Shown here: positions 51,942-59,783 of the stretch, in pieces
How positions within the stretch are numbered: the stretch's first letter is position 1
Layout: the number at the start of each line of letters is the position of its first letter
Source: an uncultured Faecalibacterium sp.
GTDB lineage: Bacteria; Bacillota; Clostridia; Oscillospirales; Ruminococcaceae
NCBI GenBank assembly: GCA_934501115.1
Contig: CAKSTO010000001.1
Location: 1-64,000 of the forward strand
Direction of reading: 5' to 3'
Length of the DNA: 64,000 nt
Program-made: the position numbers and the translations under genes
Notes under the pieces: generated by a model
What the model was told of the DNA's origin: nothing
Seen by the model: only the letters and a program-made list of their open reading frames with translations
Databases searched by the model: none

Positions 51942-51970
51942 ATGATAACACAAAAATTGTCAAATTACAA
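51942..51970 (-). promoter_or_regulatory. Promoter of the 27-codon gene
   Basis: On the minus strand TTGTAA (51970-51965) and TATCAT (51947-51942) are 17 bp apart. Confidence 0.6.
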
Positions 51971-51971
51971 G

Positions 51972-52003
51972 AAAAAACGGAGCACCGAAGTGTTCCGTTT
52001 TTT
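51972..52003 (-). terminator. Terminator of proS
   Basis: AAAAAACGGAGCA and TGTTCCGTTTTTT form a long stem with a six-base loop, 26 bases past the proS stop; it can work in both directions. Confidence 0.9.
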
Positions 52004-52028
52004 GTTATATTGTCAGTAAAAGGAAAGC

Positions 52029-53468
52029 TTAGTACGCCACGCCCCAGTAGACCATGGTCTTGGCGGGCTTGCCGCAGCAGGGGCACACATCGCTCAGGTG
52101 TTCCTGCTCAAAGGGCATGCAGCGGCTGGACAGGCCGACTTCTTCCTTCATCTTCATTTCGCAGGCAAGGTCGCCGCACCACATGGTCTTGATGTAGCCG
52201 GTGTTTGCCTTGGCCAGTTCCTTCACCTCATCCATGGTGGTAGCTGCCCAGGTGCGCTTCTCACGGTTGGCGAGGGCACGCTCGTACAGATCCTTGCGCA
52301 GAGCTTCCAGCTGGGCGGGGATGGCGGTCTCCAGCTCGTCCAGAGAGACAAAGACCTTTTCGCGGGTGTCGCGGCGCACCAGCACGCACTGGTTCTTTTC
52401 CAGATCCTTGGGGCCGATCTCCAGACGCAGAGGCACGCCCTTCATCTCCCACTGAGAGAACTTCCAGCCCGGGGCATTGTCGCTGTCATCCAGCTTCACG
52501 CGGGCATACTTGCTGATCTTCTCAGCCAGCTCGGCAGCCTTCTCGCTGACGCCGGGCTTGTGGGCGGCGATGGGCACCACAACGACCTGAATGGGAGCCA
52601 CTGCCGGGGGCAGGATCAGGCCGTCGTCGTCGCCGTGGGTCATGATGATGGCACCCACCAGACGGGTGGAAACGCCCCAGCTGGTCTGGAACGGATGATG
52701 CAGCTGGTTATCACGGCCGGTAAAGGTGACGTCGTAGGCCTTGCTGAACTTATCGCCAAAGTAGTGGCTGGTGCCGCTCTGCAGAGCCTTGCCGTCCTTC
52801 ATCATGGCCTCGATGGTGTAGGTGGCCTCAGCACCGGCAAACTTTTCTTTGTCGGTCTTGCGGCCCTTCACCACGGGGATGGCCAGATCCTGCTCGCAGA
52901 CGTCTGCGTAGCAGTTCAGCTGCTGCTGGGTCTCAGCCTCCGCCTCGGCGGCAGTCTCGTGGATGGTGTGGCCTTCCTGCCACCAGAACTCGCGGCTGCG
53001 CAGGAAGGGACGGGTGGTCTTTTCCCAGCGCACCACGCTGCACCACTGGTTGTACTTCATGGGAAGCTCGCGGTAGCTGTGCAGCACGCGGGACCAGTGG
53101 TCGCAGAACATGGTCTCGCTGGTGGGACGCACGGCCAGACGCTCTTCCAGCTTGTCGGAACCGCCCATCGTGACCCACGCCACCTCCGGCGCGAAGCCAT
53201 TGACCAGTTCGCCTTCCTTCTGCAGCAGGCTTTCCGGGATCAGCACGGGCATTGCCACGTTCTCATGGCCGGTGGCCTTGAAGCGGGCATCCATGTCCTT
53301 CTGGATCAGCTCCCAGATGGCCTGACCATAGGGGCGCAGGATGATGAAACCCTTCACACTGGAATACTCCACCAGCTCTGCCTTGACGCAGATGTCGGTG
53401 TACCACTGTGCAAAGTTTTCCTCCTGACTGGTGATCGCCTGTACGAGCTTCTTTGAATCTTTTGCCAT
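52029..53468 (-). CDS. proS: Prolyl-tRNA synthetase, short archaeal/eukaryote-like type
   Basis: The 479-residue class II enzyme charges tRNA-Pro. It lacks the editing insertion of the long bacterial type and has the short-type blocks ENFAQWYTDICVKAELVEYSS, VRPTSETMFCDHWS, RWEKTTRPFLRSREFWWQEGHT and the anticodon domain around GVPLRLEIGPKDLEKNQCVLVRR. The C-terminus carries paired cysteines (CGDLACEMK, SSRCMPF, CPCCGKPAKTMVYWGVAY) of the type that binds zinc. GGAGG lies upstream of the ATG. No T-box was seen in its short leader. Confidence 0.96.
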   Translation of the reverse strand: MAKDSKKLVQAITSQEENFAQWYTDICVKAELVEYSSVKGFIILRPYGQAIWELIQKDMDARFKATGHENVAMPVLIPESLLQKEGELVNGFAPEVAWVTMGGSDKLEERLAVRPTSETMFCDHWSRVLHSYRELPMKYNQWCSVVRWEKTTRPFLRSREFWWQEGHTIHETAAEAEAETQQQLNCYADVCEQDLAIPVVKGRKTDKEKFAGAEATYTIEAMMKDGKALQSGTSHYFGDKFSKAYDVTFTGRDNQLHHPFQTSWGVSTRLVGAIIMTHGDDDGLILPPAVAPIQVVVVPIAAHKPGVSEKAAELAEKISKYARVKLDDSDNAPGWKFSQWEMKGVPLRLEIGPKDLEKNQCVLVRRDTREKVFVSLDELETAIPAQLEALRKDLYERALANREKRTWAATTMDEVKELAKANTGYIKTMWCGDLACEMKMKEEVGLSSRCMPFEQEHLSDVCPCCGKPAKTMVYWGVAY

Positions 53469-53527
53469 TTGTATTTATCCTCCCAAGGCCGTGCGCCAAA
53501 CGCTGTGCGTTCCGCACGAACCGTAAT

Positions 53528-53582
53528 AAAGCCCCGCCTGCAGCCGCGGCCGGGTGCCGCAGCGCGGAGAACGGGGCTTTTC
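53528..53582 (-). terminator. Terminator of acpP
   Basis: AAAGCCCCG and CGGGGCTTT bound a GC-rich hairpin just past the acpP stop codon, ending in T on the minus strand. Confidence 0.75.
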
Positions 53583-53590
53583 GACTGAAA

Positions 53591-53827
53591 TCAGTTCTGC
53601 GCGTGGCTGTCCACAAAGTTTACCACATCGCCCACGGTGCGCAGGGACTCGATGGCATCGTCCGGCACCTCGATGCCGAACTCATCCTCCAGCGTCATCA
53701 CCATGTCCACGATGTCCAGACTGTCGGCCTCAAAATCGCTCATGATGTCACTGTCCATCGTGATCTTTGCAGGGTCAACGTCCAGCTGCTCCGCCAGCAA
53801 TGCACGGATTTTTTCAAAAGTATCCAT
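53591..53827 (-). CDS. acpP: Acyl carrier protein
   Basis: The 78-residue acidic protein carries growing fatty acids on a phosphopantetheine attached to Ser36 in EADSLDIVDMVM. Helices and length match acyl carrier proteins. ATG at 53827 follows AAAAGGAGA; the longer frame upstream has no support. It stands apart from other fatty acid genes in this window, between proS and the divergent dapF. Confidence 0.96.
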   Translation of the reverse strand: MDTFEKIRALLAEQLDVDPAKITMDSDIMSDFEADSLDIVDMVMTLEDEFGIEVPDDAIESLRTVGDVVNFVDSHAQN

Positions 53828-54101
53828 TCCGGTGGTCTCCTTTTTGCAGTTGTATTGCCTGTTTTGCACACCTGTGCCATGCGTCGGTGCGGCACAGCAG
53901 AGTCGGCTGTACAAAACGCTCTCTTTTTTTATATCCCATGCCATGCGTCTTGTCAAGCCCTGTTTTCCATTCTGCCGGATTCCTTTGCGAAAAATTGCCG
54001 GAAACCTGCTTTTTCGCTTGACAGATGGCCTTCGGTTTCTTATCATTATATAGTAGCAAGTTTAAGGAGACATACTGAAAGTCCCCGAAGGAGTTTTGAG
54101 C

Positions 54102-54941
54102 ATGAAGCTTTCATTTACCAAAATGCAGGGGTGTGCCAACGACTACATCTATCTGGACTGCCGCAAAAGTGGTGTGCCGGAGAATATCGCAGCTCTTTCA
54201 GAAAAATTGTCCCGGCGGCATTTTTCCATCGGAGCCGACGGCATCATCTGCATCTGCGCTGCACAGACGGCAGGCGCCGACGGCATGATGCGCATCTTCA
54301 ACGCCGACGGCAGCGAAGGCAGGATGTGCGGCAACGGCATCCGCTGCGTGGCCGAGTGGCTGTATACCCACGGCATTGCCAAAGAGACCCTTGCCATTGA
54401 CACCCTCAGCGGTCTGAAGACCGTCACCCGCAAGGGCGAGGGTCTGTGGCAGGTGGAGATGGGTGCTTACAGCACACTGCCCGCTGACCTGCCCGCTGTA
54501 AATATGGGCGAGGAGCCGTTGGTGGACAAGACTCTGACTGTAGACGGCAAAAACTGGCAGGTGACCTGTATCAATGTGGGCAACCCTCACTGCGTGACCG
54601 TGGTGGAGAATGTGGACAGCCTGAAGCTGGAGGACATCGGCCCCGGCTTTGAGCACCACGCAAACTTCCCGGAGCGCATCAACACCGAGTTCGTGCAGGT
54701 GGCGGATGCCACCCACCTGAAAATGCGGGTGTGGGAGCGCGGCAGCGGCGAGACATGGGCCTGCGGCACCGGCACCTGCGCCACTGTGGCAGCCCTGACC
54801 GAGCTGGGCATCTGCCCAGCCGGGGAGAACATCCATGTGCAGCTGCGGGGCGGTGTGCTGACCATCCGGGTATTGCCCGGCCGCCAGCTGCTGATGACCG
54901 GTGCTGCCGAAACCGTGTGCGAGGGCACGACGGAAGTGTAA
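54102..54941 (+). CDS. dapF: Diaminopimelate epimerase
   Basis: The 279-residue enzyme converts LL- to meso-diaminopimelate for lysine and peptidoglycan. Both catalytic cysteines are present, in MCGNGIRC (Cys76) and WACGTGTCA (Cys221), and the N-terminal MKLSFTKMQGCANDYIY is typical. ATG at 54102 has AAGGAG eight bases upstream; the TTG two codons before is too close to that site. It precedes dapL, and the two genes together give the short LL-aminotransferase route. Confidence 0.96.
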   Translation: MKLSFTKMQGCANDYIYLDCRKSGVPENIAALSEKLSRRHFSIGADGIICICAAQTAGADGMMRIFNADGSEGRMCGNGIRCVAEWLYTHGIAKETLAIDTLSGLKTVTRKGEGLWQVEMGAYSTLPADLPAVNMGEEPLVDKTLTVDGKNWQVTCINVGNPHCVTVVENVDSLKLEDIGPGFEHHANFPERINTEFVQVADATHLKMRVWERGSGETWACGTGTCATVAALTELGICPAGENIHVQLRGGVLTIRVLPGRQLLMTGAAETVCEGTTEV

Positions 54942-54952
54942 GAGAAACGTCC

Positions 54953-55086
54953 TCGCCCTCTCCGTCACGGCTTTGCCGTGCCACCTCTCCCAAAGGGAGA
55001 GGCCTTGGCAAAACTGCGGACTTTGCCGCACTGCCAAAGGCTTCCCCTTTGGGGGAGCTGACGCCCGTGGGCGGCTGAGAGGGCGA
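54953..55086. repeat. Palindromic interspersed repeat, family A, copy 2 (inverted)
   Basis: A 134-bp element bounded by TCGCCCTCTC and GAGAGGGCGA lies between dapF and dapL in the opposite orientation to copy 1. The inner hairpins CACGGCTTTGCCGTG, CCTCTCCCAAAGGGAGAGG and CCCCTTTGGGGG are present. Because it sits inside the likely operon, it will be transcribed and folded in the mRNA. Confidence 0.85.
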
Positions 55087-55116
55087 GCGATCAATTATAA
55101 AGTGAGGGAAAGTATT

Positions 55117-56304
55117 ATGAAGATGAACAAACACTACAACGAGCTGAAGGCCAGCTATCTGTTCGTGGACATTGCCCACAAGGTGGCTGCTTATCAGGAA
55201 GCACACCCGGAAAAGGAGATCATCCGTCTGGGCATCGGCGATGTGACCCAGCCGCTGGCAAAGTGCGTGGTCAAGGCCATGCGTGACGCTGCCGACGAAA
55301 TGGGCACAAAGGAAGGCTTCCACGGCTATGGCCCGGAGCAGGGCTACCCCTTCCTGAAGCAGGCCATTCAGGGCTACTACGCAGGCCGCGGTACCCAGCT
55401 GGCAGAGGACGAAATTTTCATTTCGGACGGTGCCAAGAGCGATCTGGCCAATGTGCTGGGCCTGTTCGATGTGGACAACACCGTGCTGGTGCCGGACCCC
55501 GTTTACCCCACCTATGTGGACGACAATGTGACCGACGGTCGTAAGATCATCTACAGCCGCACCGGGCAGGAGAACGGATTCCTCGGCATGCCGGACGAGA
55601 ACGTAAAGGCAGACATCATCTATATCTGCAGCCCCAATAACCCCACCGGTGCCGCCTACACCCGCGCACAACTGAAGGCATGGGTGGATTACGCCCGCAA
55701 GAACGATGCCATCATTCTGTACGATGCCGCCTACGAGTGCTTTATCTCGGACGGCGAGCTGGCCCGCAGCATCTTCGAGATCGAGGGTGCACGTGAGTGC
55801 GCCGTGGAGATCTGCTCCTTCTCCAAAATCGCAGGCTTCACCGGCACCCGCTGCGGCTACACCGTGGTGCCCAAGGAGCTGGAGCGCGAGGGCATGAACA
55901 TCAATAAGCTGTGGCTGCGCCGCCAGACCACCAAGTTCAACGGTGTGCCTTACGTGGTGCAGCGCGCCGCCGCTGCGGTGTTCACCGAGAGCGGCATGGC
56001 CGAGATCCAGCAGAATCTGGACTACTACCGCAAGAATGCCAAGGTCATTGCGGACGCTCTGGACGAGTGCGGCGTGTGGTACTGCGGCGGCAAGAACAGC
56101 CCCTACATCTGGCTGCGCTGCCCCGGTAACATGAAGAGCTGGGAGTTCTTCGACTGGCTGCTGGAAAACTGCGGCGTGGTGGGCACCCCCGGTGTTGGCT
56201 TCGGTGAGTGCGGCGAGGGCTACTTCCGCCTGACCGCTTTCGGCGACGCCGAAAAGACCAAGCTGGCTGCCGAGCGCATCAAGGCTGCCATCAAGGCACT
56301 GTAA
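55117..56304 (+). CDS. dapL: LL-diaminopimelate aminotransferase
   Basis: The 395-residue class I/II aminotransferase makes LL-diaminopimelate from tetrahydrodipicolinate in one step. It has the substrate and cofactor blocks RLGIGDVTQPL, YICSPNNPTGAAYTRAQL and the PLP lysine in SFSKIAGFTGTRCGY near 237. ATG at 55117 follows GTGAGGGAAAG; longer frames run through the repeat. A terminator follows. Confidence 0.96.
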   Translation: MKMNKHYNELKASYLFVDIAHKVAAYQEAHPEKEIIRLGIGDVTQPLAKCVVKAMRDAADEMGTKEGFHGYGPEQGYPFLKQAIQGYYAGRGTQLAEDEIFISDGAKSDLANVLGLFDVDNTVLVPDPVYPTYVDDNVTDGRKIIYSRTGQENGFLGMPDENVKADIIYICSPNNPTGAAYTRAQLKAWVDYARKNDAIILYDAAYECFISDGELARSIFEIEGARECAVEICSFSKIAGFTGTRCGYTVVPKELEREGMNINKLWLRRQTTKFNGVPYVVQRAAAAVFTESGMAEIQQNLDYYRKNAKVIADALDECGVWYCGGKNSPYIWLRCPGNMKSWEFFDWLLENCGVVGTPGVGFGECGEGYFRLTAFGDAEKTKLAAERIKAAIKAL

Positions 56305-56321
56305 AAAATCTAAAATACTTT

Positions 56322-56357
56322 GGGCCATTGCACGGTTTTGTGTAATGGCCTTTTTTA
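56322..56357 (+). terminator. Terminator of dapL
   Basis: GGGCCATTGCAC pairs with GTGTAATGGCC (with small mismatches) and is followed by TTTTTT. Confidence 0.8.
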
Positions 56358-56394
56358 TTTGAGCGGAAAATTATTTGAGAGTGATTACGGGATG

Positions 56395-56528
56395 AACCCT
56401 CTCAGTCATCGCTTATGCGATGCCAGCTCTCCCGAAGGGCGAGCTTTTGGATGAGCCGGAAAGATTGGCCTTCTCGATAAAGCTCCCCCTTCGGGGGAGC
56501 TGCTGAGCGCAGCGAAGCTGAGAGGGTT
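56395..56528. repeat. Palindromic interspersed repeat, family A, copy 3
   Basis: The 134-bp element runs from AACCCTCTC to GAGAGGGTT and has AGCTCTCCC/GGGCGAGCT and AGCTCCCCC/GGGGGAGCT hairpins. Both halves are of the AGCTCCC kind, so this copy looks like a symmetric hybrid. It lies just upstream of the GntR/ABC promoter. Confidence 0.8.
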
Positions 56529-56554
56529 TCTCTATCACTTTTTCGCCTTTACTC

Positions 56555-56595
56555 TTGACAAACCTGTATCTACTGTATATACTGTACATATACAG
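56555..56595 (+). promoter_or_regulatory. Promoter and palindromic operator of the GntR/ABC cassette
   Basis: TTGACA (56555-56560) and TATACT (56578-56583) are 17 bp apart. The perfect inverted repeat CTGTATAT-N7-ATATACAG (56573-56595) overlaps the -10, as expected of an operator for the GntR protein it controls. Confidence 0.85.
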
Positions 56596-56624
56596 ACGAA
56601 ACGCAAGTACCAAAGGAGCAGCCG

Positions 56625-56996
56625 ATGGAACTGTTTATCAACAACAAAAGCGGCGCGCCCATCTATGACCAGATCTACAACCAGATCAAGCAGCAGATCA
56701 TCAGCGGGGCTTTGCAGCCGGACGAGGCCATGCCCTCCATCCGGGGGCTGGCGCGGGATCTGCGCATCAGCGTCATTACCACCAAGCGCGCCTACGATGA
56801 ACTGGAAAAAGAGGGCTTTCTTTACGCAGTACCGGCAAAGGGCTTTTTTGTAGCCCCGAAAAACACCGAGTTGCTGCGGGAAGAAAACCTGAAAAAGATT
56901 GAAGCGCATCTTACCGAGGCCGTCCGCCTGTCTGCATCCTGCGGGCTGAGCAGGGAAGAGCTGCGGGAGATGCTGGAACTGCTGTGGGAGGGCTGA
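56625..56996 (+). CDS. GntR-family regulator, YtrA type
   Basis: The 123-residue protein is a winged-helix regulator (PIYDQIYNQIKQQIISGAL, then SIRGLARDLRISVITTKRAYDELEKEGFLY) with only a short helical tail, as in the YtrA subgroup. Such proteins repress the ABC genes that follow them. AAAGGAG precedes the ATG, and the next gene starts 3 bases after its stop. Confidence 0.93.
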   Translation: MELFINNKSGAPIYDQIYNQIKQQIISGALQPDEAMPSIRGLARDLRISVITTKRAYDELEKEGFLYAVPAKGFFVAPKNTELLREENLKKIEAHLTEAVRLSASCGLSREELREMLELLWEG

Positions 56997-56998
56997 AC

Positions 56999-57844
56999 AT
57001 GAACGCACTGGAACTGCGGGGACTTACAAAGCACTATAAGGACTTTACCCTCGGACCGCTGGACCTGACCCTGCCCGGCGGCACTATCTGCGGATTGATC
57101 GGTGAAAACGGAGCGGGCAAAAGCACCACTATCCGGTTGGTCTTAGACATGGTGCGGCGGGACGGCGGTACCGTGACCATCCTTGGCAGGGACAGCCGCA
57201 CCGCTTCCGTCTGCACCAAAGAGGAGATCGGCGTGGTGCTGGGCAGCGAGGGCATCCCCCTGTGCCTGAACGCGGTGCAGACGGGTAAGGTGATGGCAGG
57301 CATCTACCACAACTGGGACGCTGCCGCCTACGCAGAATTGTGCCAAAAGTTCGGTCTGCCGGACAAAAAGCAGTATAAGGACTACTCTACCGGCATGAAG
57401 ATGAAACTGTGCATCGCCGTGGCGCTGGCGCACCACCCGAAGCTGCTGCTGTTGGACGAAGCCACCAACGGGCTGGACCCGGTGATGCGAGACGAGGTGA
57501 CCGACCTGCTGTTGGATTTTGCCCGGGACGAAAACCACTCCATCCTTATCTCCTCCCATATCGTCAGCGACCTGGAAAAGCTGTGCGATACCATCGCCTT
57601 CCTGCACAAGGGCGGGCTGCTGCTCTGTGAGGAAAAGGACGCCCTGCGAGAGGAATACGCCCTGTGGCACGGTACGGCGGCGCAACTGGCGGCACTGGAT
57701 ACGCGGGTGTACGGCAAGCGGGTCACCCCCTACGGGGTAGAGGCGCTTGTGCGCCGGGATGCAATGCCCGCCGGGGCTGAGCTTGCCCCGGTAAGCATTG
57801 AGGAACTGTTTGTGCTGATGGTGAAAGGGGAGTGTGCTGCATGA
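56999..57844 (+). CDS. ABC transporter ATP-binding protein of the GntR cassette
   Basis: The 281-residue ATPase has Walker A GENGAGKST near 35-43, a signature in the form YSTGMKMKL and Walker B LLLLDEATNGLDP. It pairs with the permease that overlaps it by four bases. Such YtrA-controlled transporters respond to cell-wall stress or peptides in related bacteria; the substrate here is unknown. ATG at 56999 follows GGGAGGG. Confidence 0.93.
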   Translation: MNALELRGLTKHYKDFTLGPLDLTLPGGTICGLIGENGAGKSTTIRLVLDMVRRDGGTVTILGRDSRTASVCTKEEIGVVLGSEGIPLCLNAVQTGKVMAGIYHNWDAAAYAELCQKFGLPDKKQYKDYSTGMKMKLCIAVALAHHPKLLLLDEATNGLDPVMRDEVTDLLLDFARDENHSILISSHIVSDLEKLCDTIAFLHKGGLLLCEEKDALREEYALWHGTAAQLAALDTRVYGKRVTPYGVEALVRRDAMPAGAELAPVSIEELFVLMVKGECAA

Positions 57845-58485
57845 AAGGCTTGCTGTTAAAGGACGCATATCAGGCATGGTATTACGCAAAAACGGTCGTT
57901 GTGGTGGCTGTAGTCATGATGGGTGTGGGTGTGATCTCGATCATGAACGGAGCCAATTTCTTCATTGTCTATGCGGGCTTTTTGCTGGGCATGATGCCCA
58001 TGACACTGCTGGCATACGACCAGACCAGTAAATTCAACGAATACAGTGCCGCGCTTCCGGCCACAAAAGAGCAGCTGGTGGGGTGTAAATACATTGTTGG
58101 TCTGTGCGGGCTGGTGCTGGCAGAGGTTTTTGCCGCCGCAGCGCTTGGCGCGGCACAGCTGCACTGGGTAGCCGTGGATGGTGCGCTCGTGATCTCTACG
58201 CTGGTGCAGGTGGGCATGACCACCCTGCTCGGCAGTACCATCCTGCTGCCGCTGAGCTACCGTTTCGGCTACGAAAAGGCAAAATATGCGTTTTATCTTA
58301 TGGTCGGCCTGGTTGCGGCTCTGATGGGGTTTGGCGTGTCCGCCAATGAGGACGGCCTGGCCCGGAACCTTCTGCCGCAGGGCATCTCGTCGCTGGGGCT
58401 TCTGGGCATTGCGGTGGCGGCTCTGGCGCTGTATGCGCTTTCGTGGCGGCTGTCTGTTGCATGGTACGGAAAGGCGGAGCAGTAA
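57841..58485 (+). CDS. ABC-2 type permease subunit
   Basis: The 214-residue protein has about six hydrophobic helices and the start MKGLLLKDAYQAWYY common to ABC-2 permeases in GntR-ABC cassettes. It should form the membrane channel or transducer for the preceding ATPase, with which it is translationally coupled (ATGA overlap). Confidence 0.88.
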   Translation: MKGLLLKDAYQAWYYAKTVVVVAVVMMGVGVISIMNGANFFIVYAGFLLGMMPMTLLAYDQTSKFNEYSAALPATKEQLVGCKYIVGLCGLVLAEVFAAAALGAAQLHWVAVDGALVISTLVQVGMTTLLGSTILLPLSYRFGYEKAKYAFYLMVGLVAALMGFGVSANEDGLARNLLPQGISSLGLLGIAVAALALYALSWRLSVAWYGKAEQ

Positions 58486-58486
58486 A

Positions 58487-58645
58487 ATGAAGAAAAGTCA
58501 AATCGCTGGCATCCTGTTCGGCGTTGCTATGGGCGTTTTGTTCAGCGTGCCGCTGGGAACAGTCGGTTTTGTGCTGGGCGCCAGCTTTGCAATTCTGGGC
58601 ATGGTAATGTTCAAAGGGCTGGATGACCCACAGGATAAAAAGTAA
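58487..58645 (+). CDS. Small two-helix membrane protein
   Basis: The 52-residue protein starts 1 base after the permease stop and has two hydrophobic stretches (IAGILFGVAMGVLFSVPLGT, FVLGASFAILGMVMF) with a charged tail. It is part of the same transcript and may be an accessory subunit of the transporter. No family is recognised. Confidence 0.65.
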   Translation: MKKSQIAGILFGVAMGVLFSVPLGTVGFVLGASFAILGMVMFKGLDDPQDKK

Positions 58646-58655
58646 GGCGTAAAAA

Positions 58656-58699
58656 AGCGCCGCCCCTGCCGGAAAAGCTTCTCCGGTAAGGGCGGCGCT
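58656..58699. terminator. Terminator of the GntR/ABC cassette
   Basis: AGCGCCGCCC and GGGCGGCGCT form a perfect 10-bp stem with an inner CCGG pairing, between the convergent small genes; the flanks are A-rich and T-rich. Confidence 0.85.
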
Positions 58700-58703
58700 G
58701 TAT

Positions 58704-58943
58704 TTATTTCTCGGTCTTTTCGGCGTTTTTCTGCGCGGCTTCCAGCTCCTCCACCCGCTTTTGCAGGGCGGTGATCTTATCATCCATCTTGATGAAAGTC
58801 CAGATCAAGACCGCAAGCACCAGTGCAGGCGGAACGACCATCCACAGGGACTGCTGACACCAGCGCAGCAGCGAATAGCCGCCGAACACGATAAAAAGGA
58901 ATACGGCAAACAGGCTTGCGGCCAGTACAGCAAAAAATCCCAA
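58704..58943 (-). CDS. Small membrane protein with coiled-coil tail
   Basis: The 79-residue protein has two membrane helices (residues 3-25 and 32-51) followed by a charged heptad-like segment (DDKITALQKRVEELEAAQKNAEKTEK). The function is unknown. GAAAGGAGA precedes the ATG. It lies 19 bases after the YhcH-family gene on the same strand. Confidence 0.7.
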   Translation of the reverse strand: MGFFAVLAASLFAVFLFIVFGGYSLLRWCQQSLWMVVPPALVLAVLIWTFIKMDDKITALQKRVEELEAAQKNAEKTEK

Positions 58944-58962
58944 GCAGAAAGTCTCCTTTCGA

Positions 58963-59439
58963 TTATTCCTCTGTCTCTTCCTCGTCCGGGTCCAGCTCGA
59001 TGCTGAACACGGCTTTTTTCAGCTTACCGCAGCCCTGTGCCTTCAGGCCGGATTTATAGGGCTCTCCGGCCAGATACAGGGCGAACCGCCCCTCGCACAG
59101 CATTCCGGCAATGCTGGTGCCTGCGGTGCCAACGGTGGTGTCGGCGGCTTCATCGGTGGGCTTGGTAGGGGTCAGTTCTGCAAGGCTCACCTCAAACAGC
59201 TCACAGCCGTCCAGATCGGTCTCCAGTGTGATGTGGTTGTCGTGCCGCTGGAACAGGGCCTTGTCGGAGGTCTGGGGCGTGACGGTGCTTACAGTGACCA
59301 CAGCCTTATCGCCGTCGATGCGGGTGCGCCCGGCGGGCAGGGTGGTGATATCCCGCGCCATGATGTACTCGATGACGGTGTCCAGATTGTCGCTGACGCC
59401 CAGATAGTTGGGCAGGTTGTTCAGGGTATCGTAGATCAT
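58963..59439 (-). CDS. YhcH/YjgK/YiaL family protein
   Basis: The 158-residue protein has the DUF386 pattern: MIYDTLNNLPNYLG at the start, a central histidine in LFQRHDNHITLETDLDG and a cupin-like barrel. Members occur in sialic acid and beta-galactoside operons and may act on sugar anomers, though no such operon is present here. A segment with Ala/Gly/Thr near 98-115 replaces part of the usual loop. ATG at 59439 follows GGAGGAC. Confidence 0.75.
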   Translation of the reverse strand: MIYDTLNNLPNYLGVSDNLDTVIEYIMARDITTLPAGRTRIDGDKAVVTVSTVTPQTSDKALFQRHDNHITLETDLDGCELFEVSLAELTPTKPTDEAADTTVGTAGTSIAGMLCEGRFALYLAGEPYKSGLKAQGCGKLKKAVFSIELDPDEEETEE

Positions 59440-59529
59440 GGGAAAGTCCTCCAGCTGTATTGTTTTGGTTATCTGTATGGTATCACAGGCAGAGCACAGA
59501 TGCAATATCAAACATGCCAGACGATTGGG

Positions 59530-59778
59530 ATGCGCTCCGCTTCCGCTCTGCGCATATACAGAGGAAGAATTATTTTAGATAGAGCAATCCCGGGCAGACT
59601 GCGGTCTGCCCGGGATTGCATTTTCACGGGAAAGGCCAGGACGGAAAAATGCAGCTTACGGTTCCGACCCTCTGCGTGAAAAAAGGGTTCCAGAAATCCG
59701 CAGACTTCTGGAACCCCAATCTAAAAAATCAAATTTCCGCTGATTATGCGCAGAGCGGAAGCGGAGCGCATTTTAAAT
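59530..59778. repeat. Structured repeat, family B, copy 1, with perfect 27-bp inverted ends
   Basis: The sequences at 59530-59556 and 59745-59771 are perfect 27-bp inverted repeats. Between them are a perfect 16-bp hairpin with a 4-base loop (59584-59619), a conserved 33-base module (59650-59682) and an 11-bp hairpin (59685-59716). The right module (59731-59778) is shared with copy 2. It fills the gap between the YhcH-family and SPFH genes and no coding frame is supported in it. Confidence 0.85.
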
Positions 59779-59783
59779 TAAAC

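Noticed and set aside
53469..53527. T-box leader for proS
   Set aside because: The leader is too short and has no TGGNACC-type sequence.
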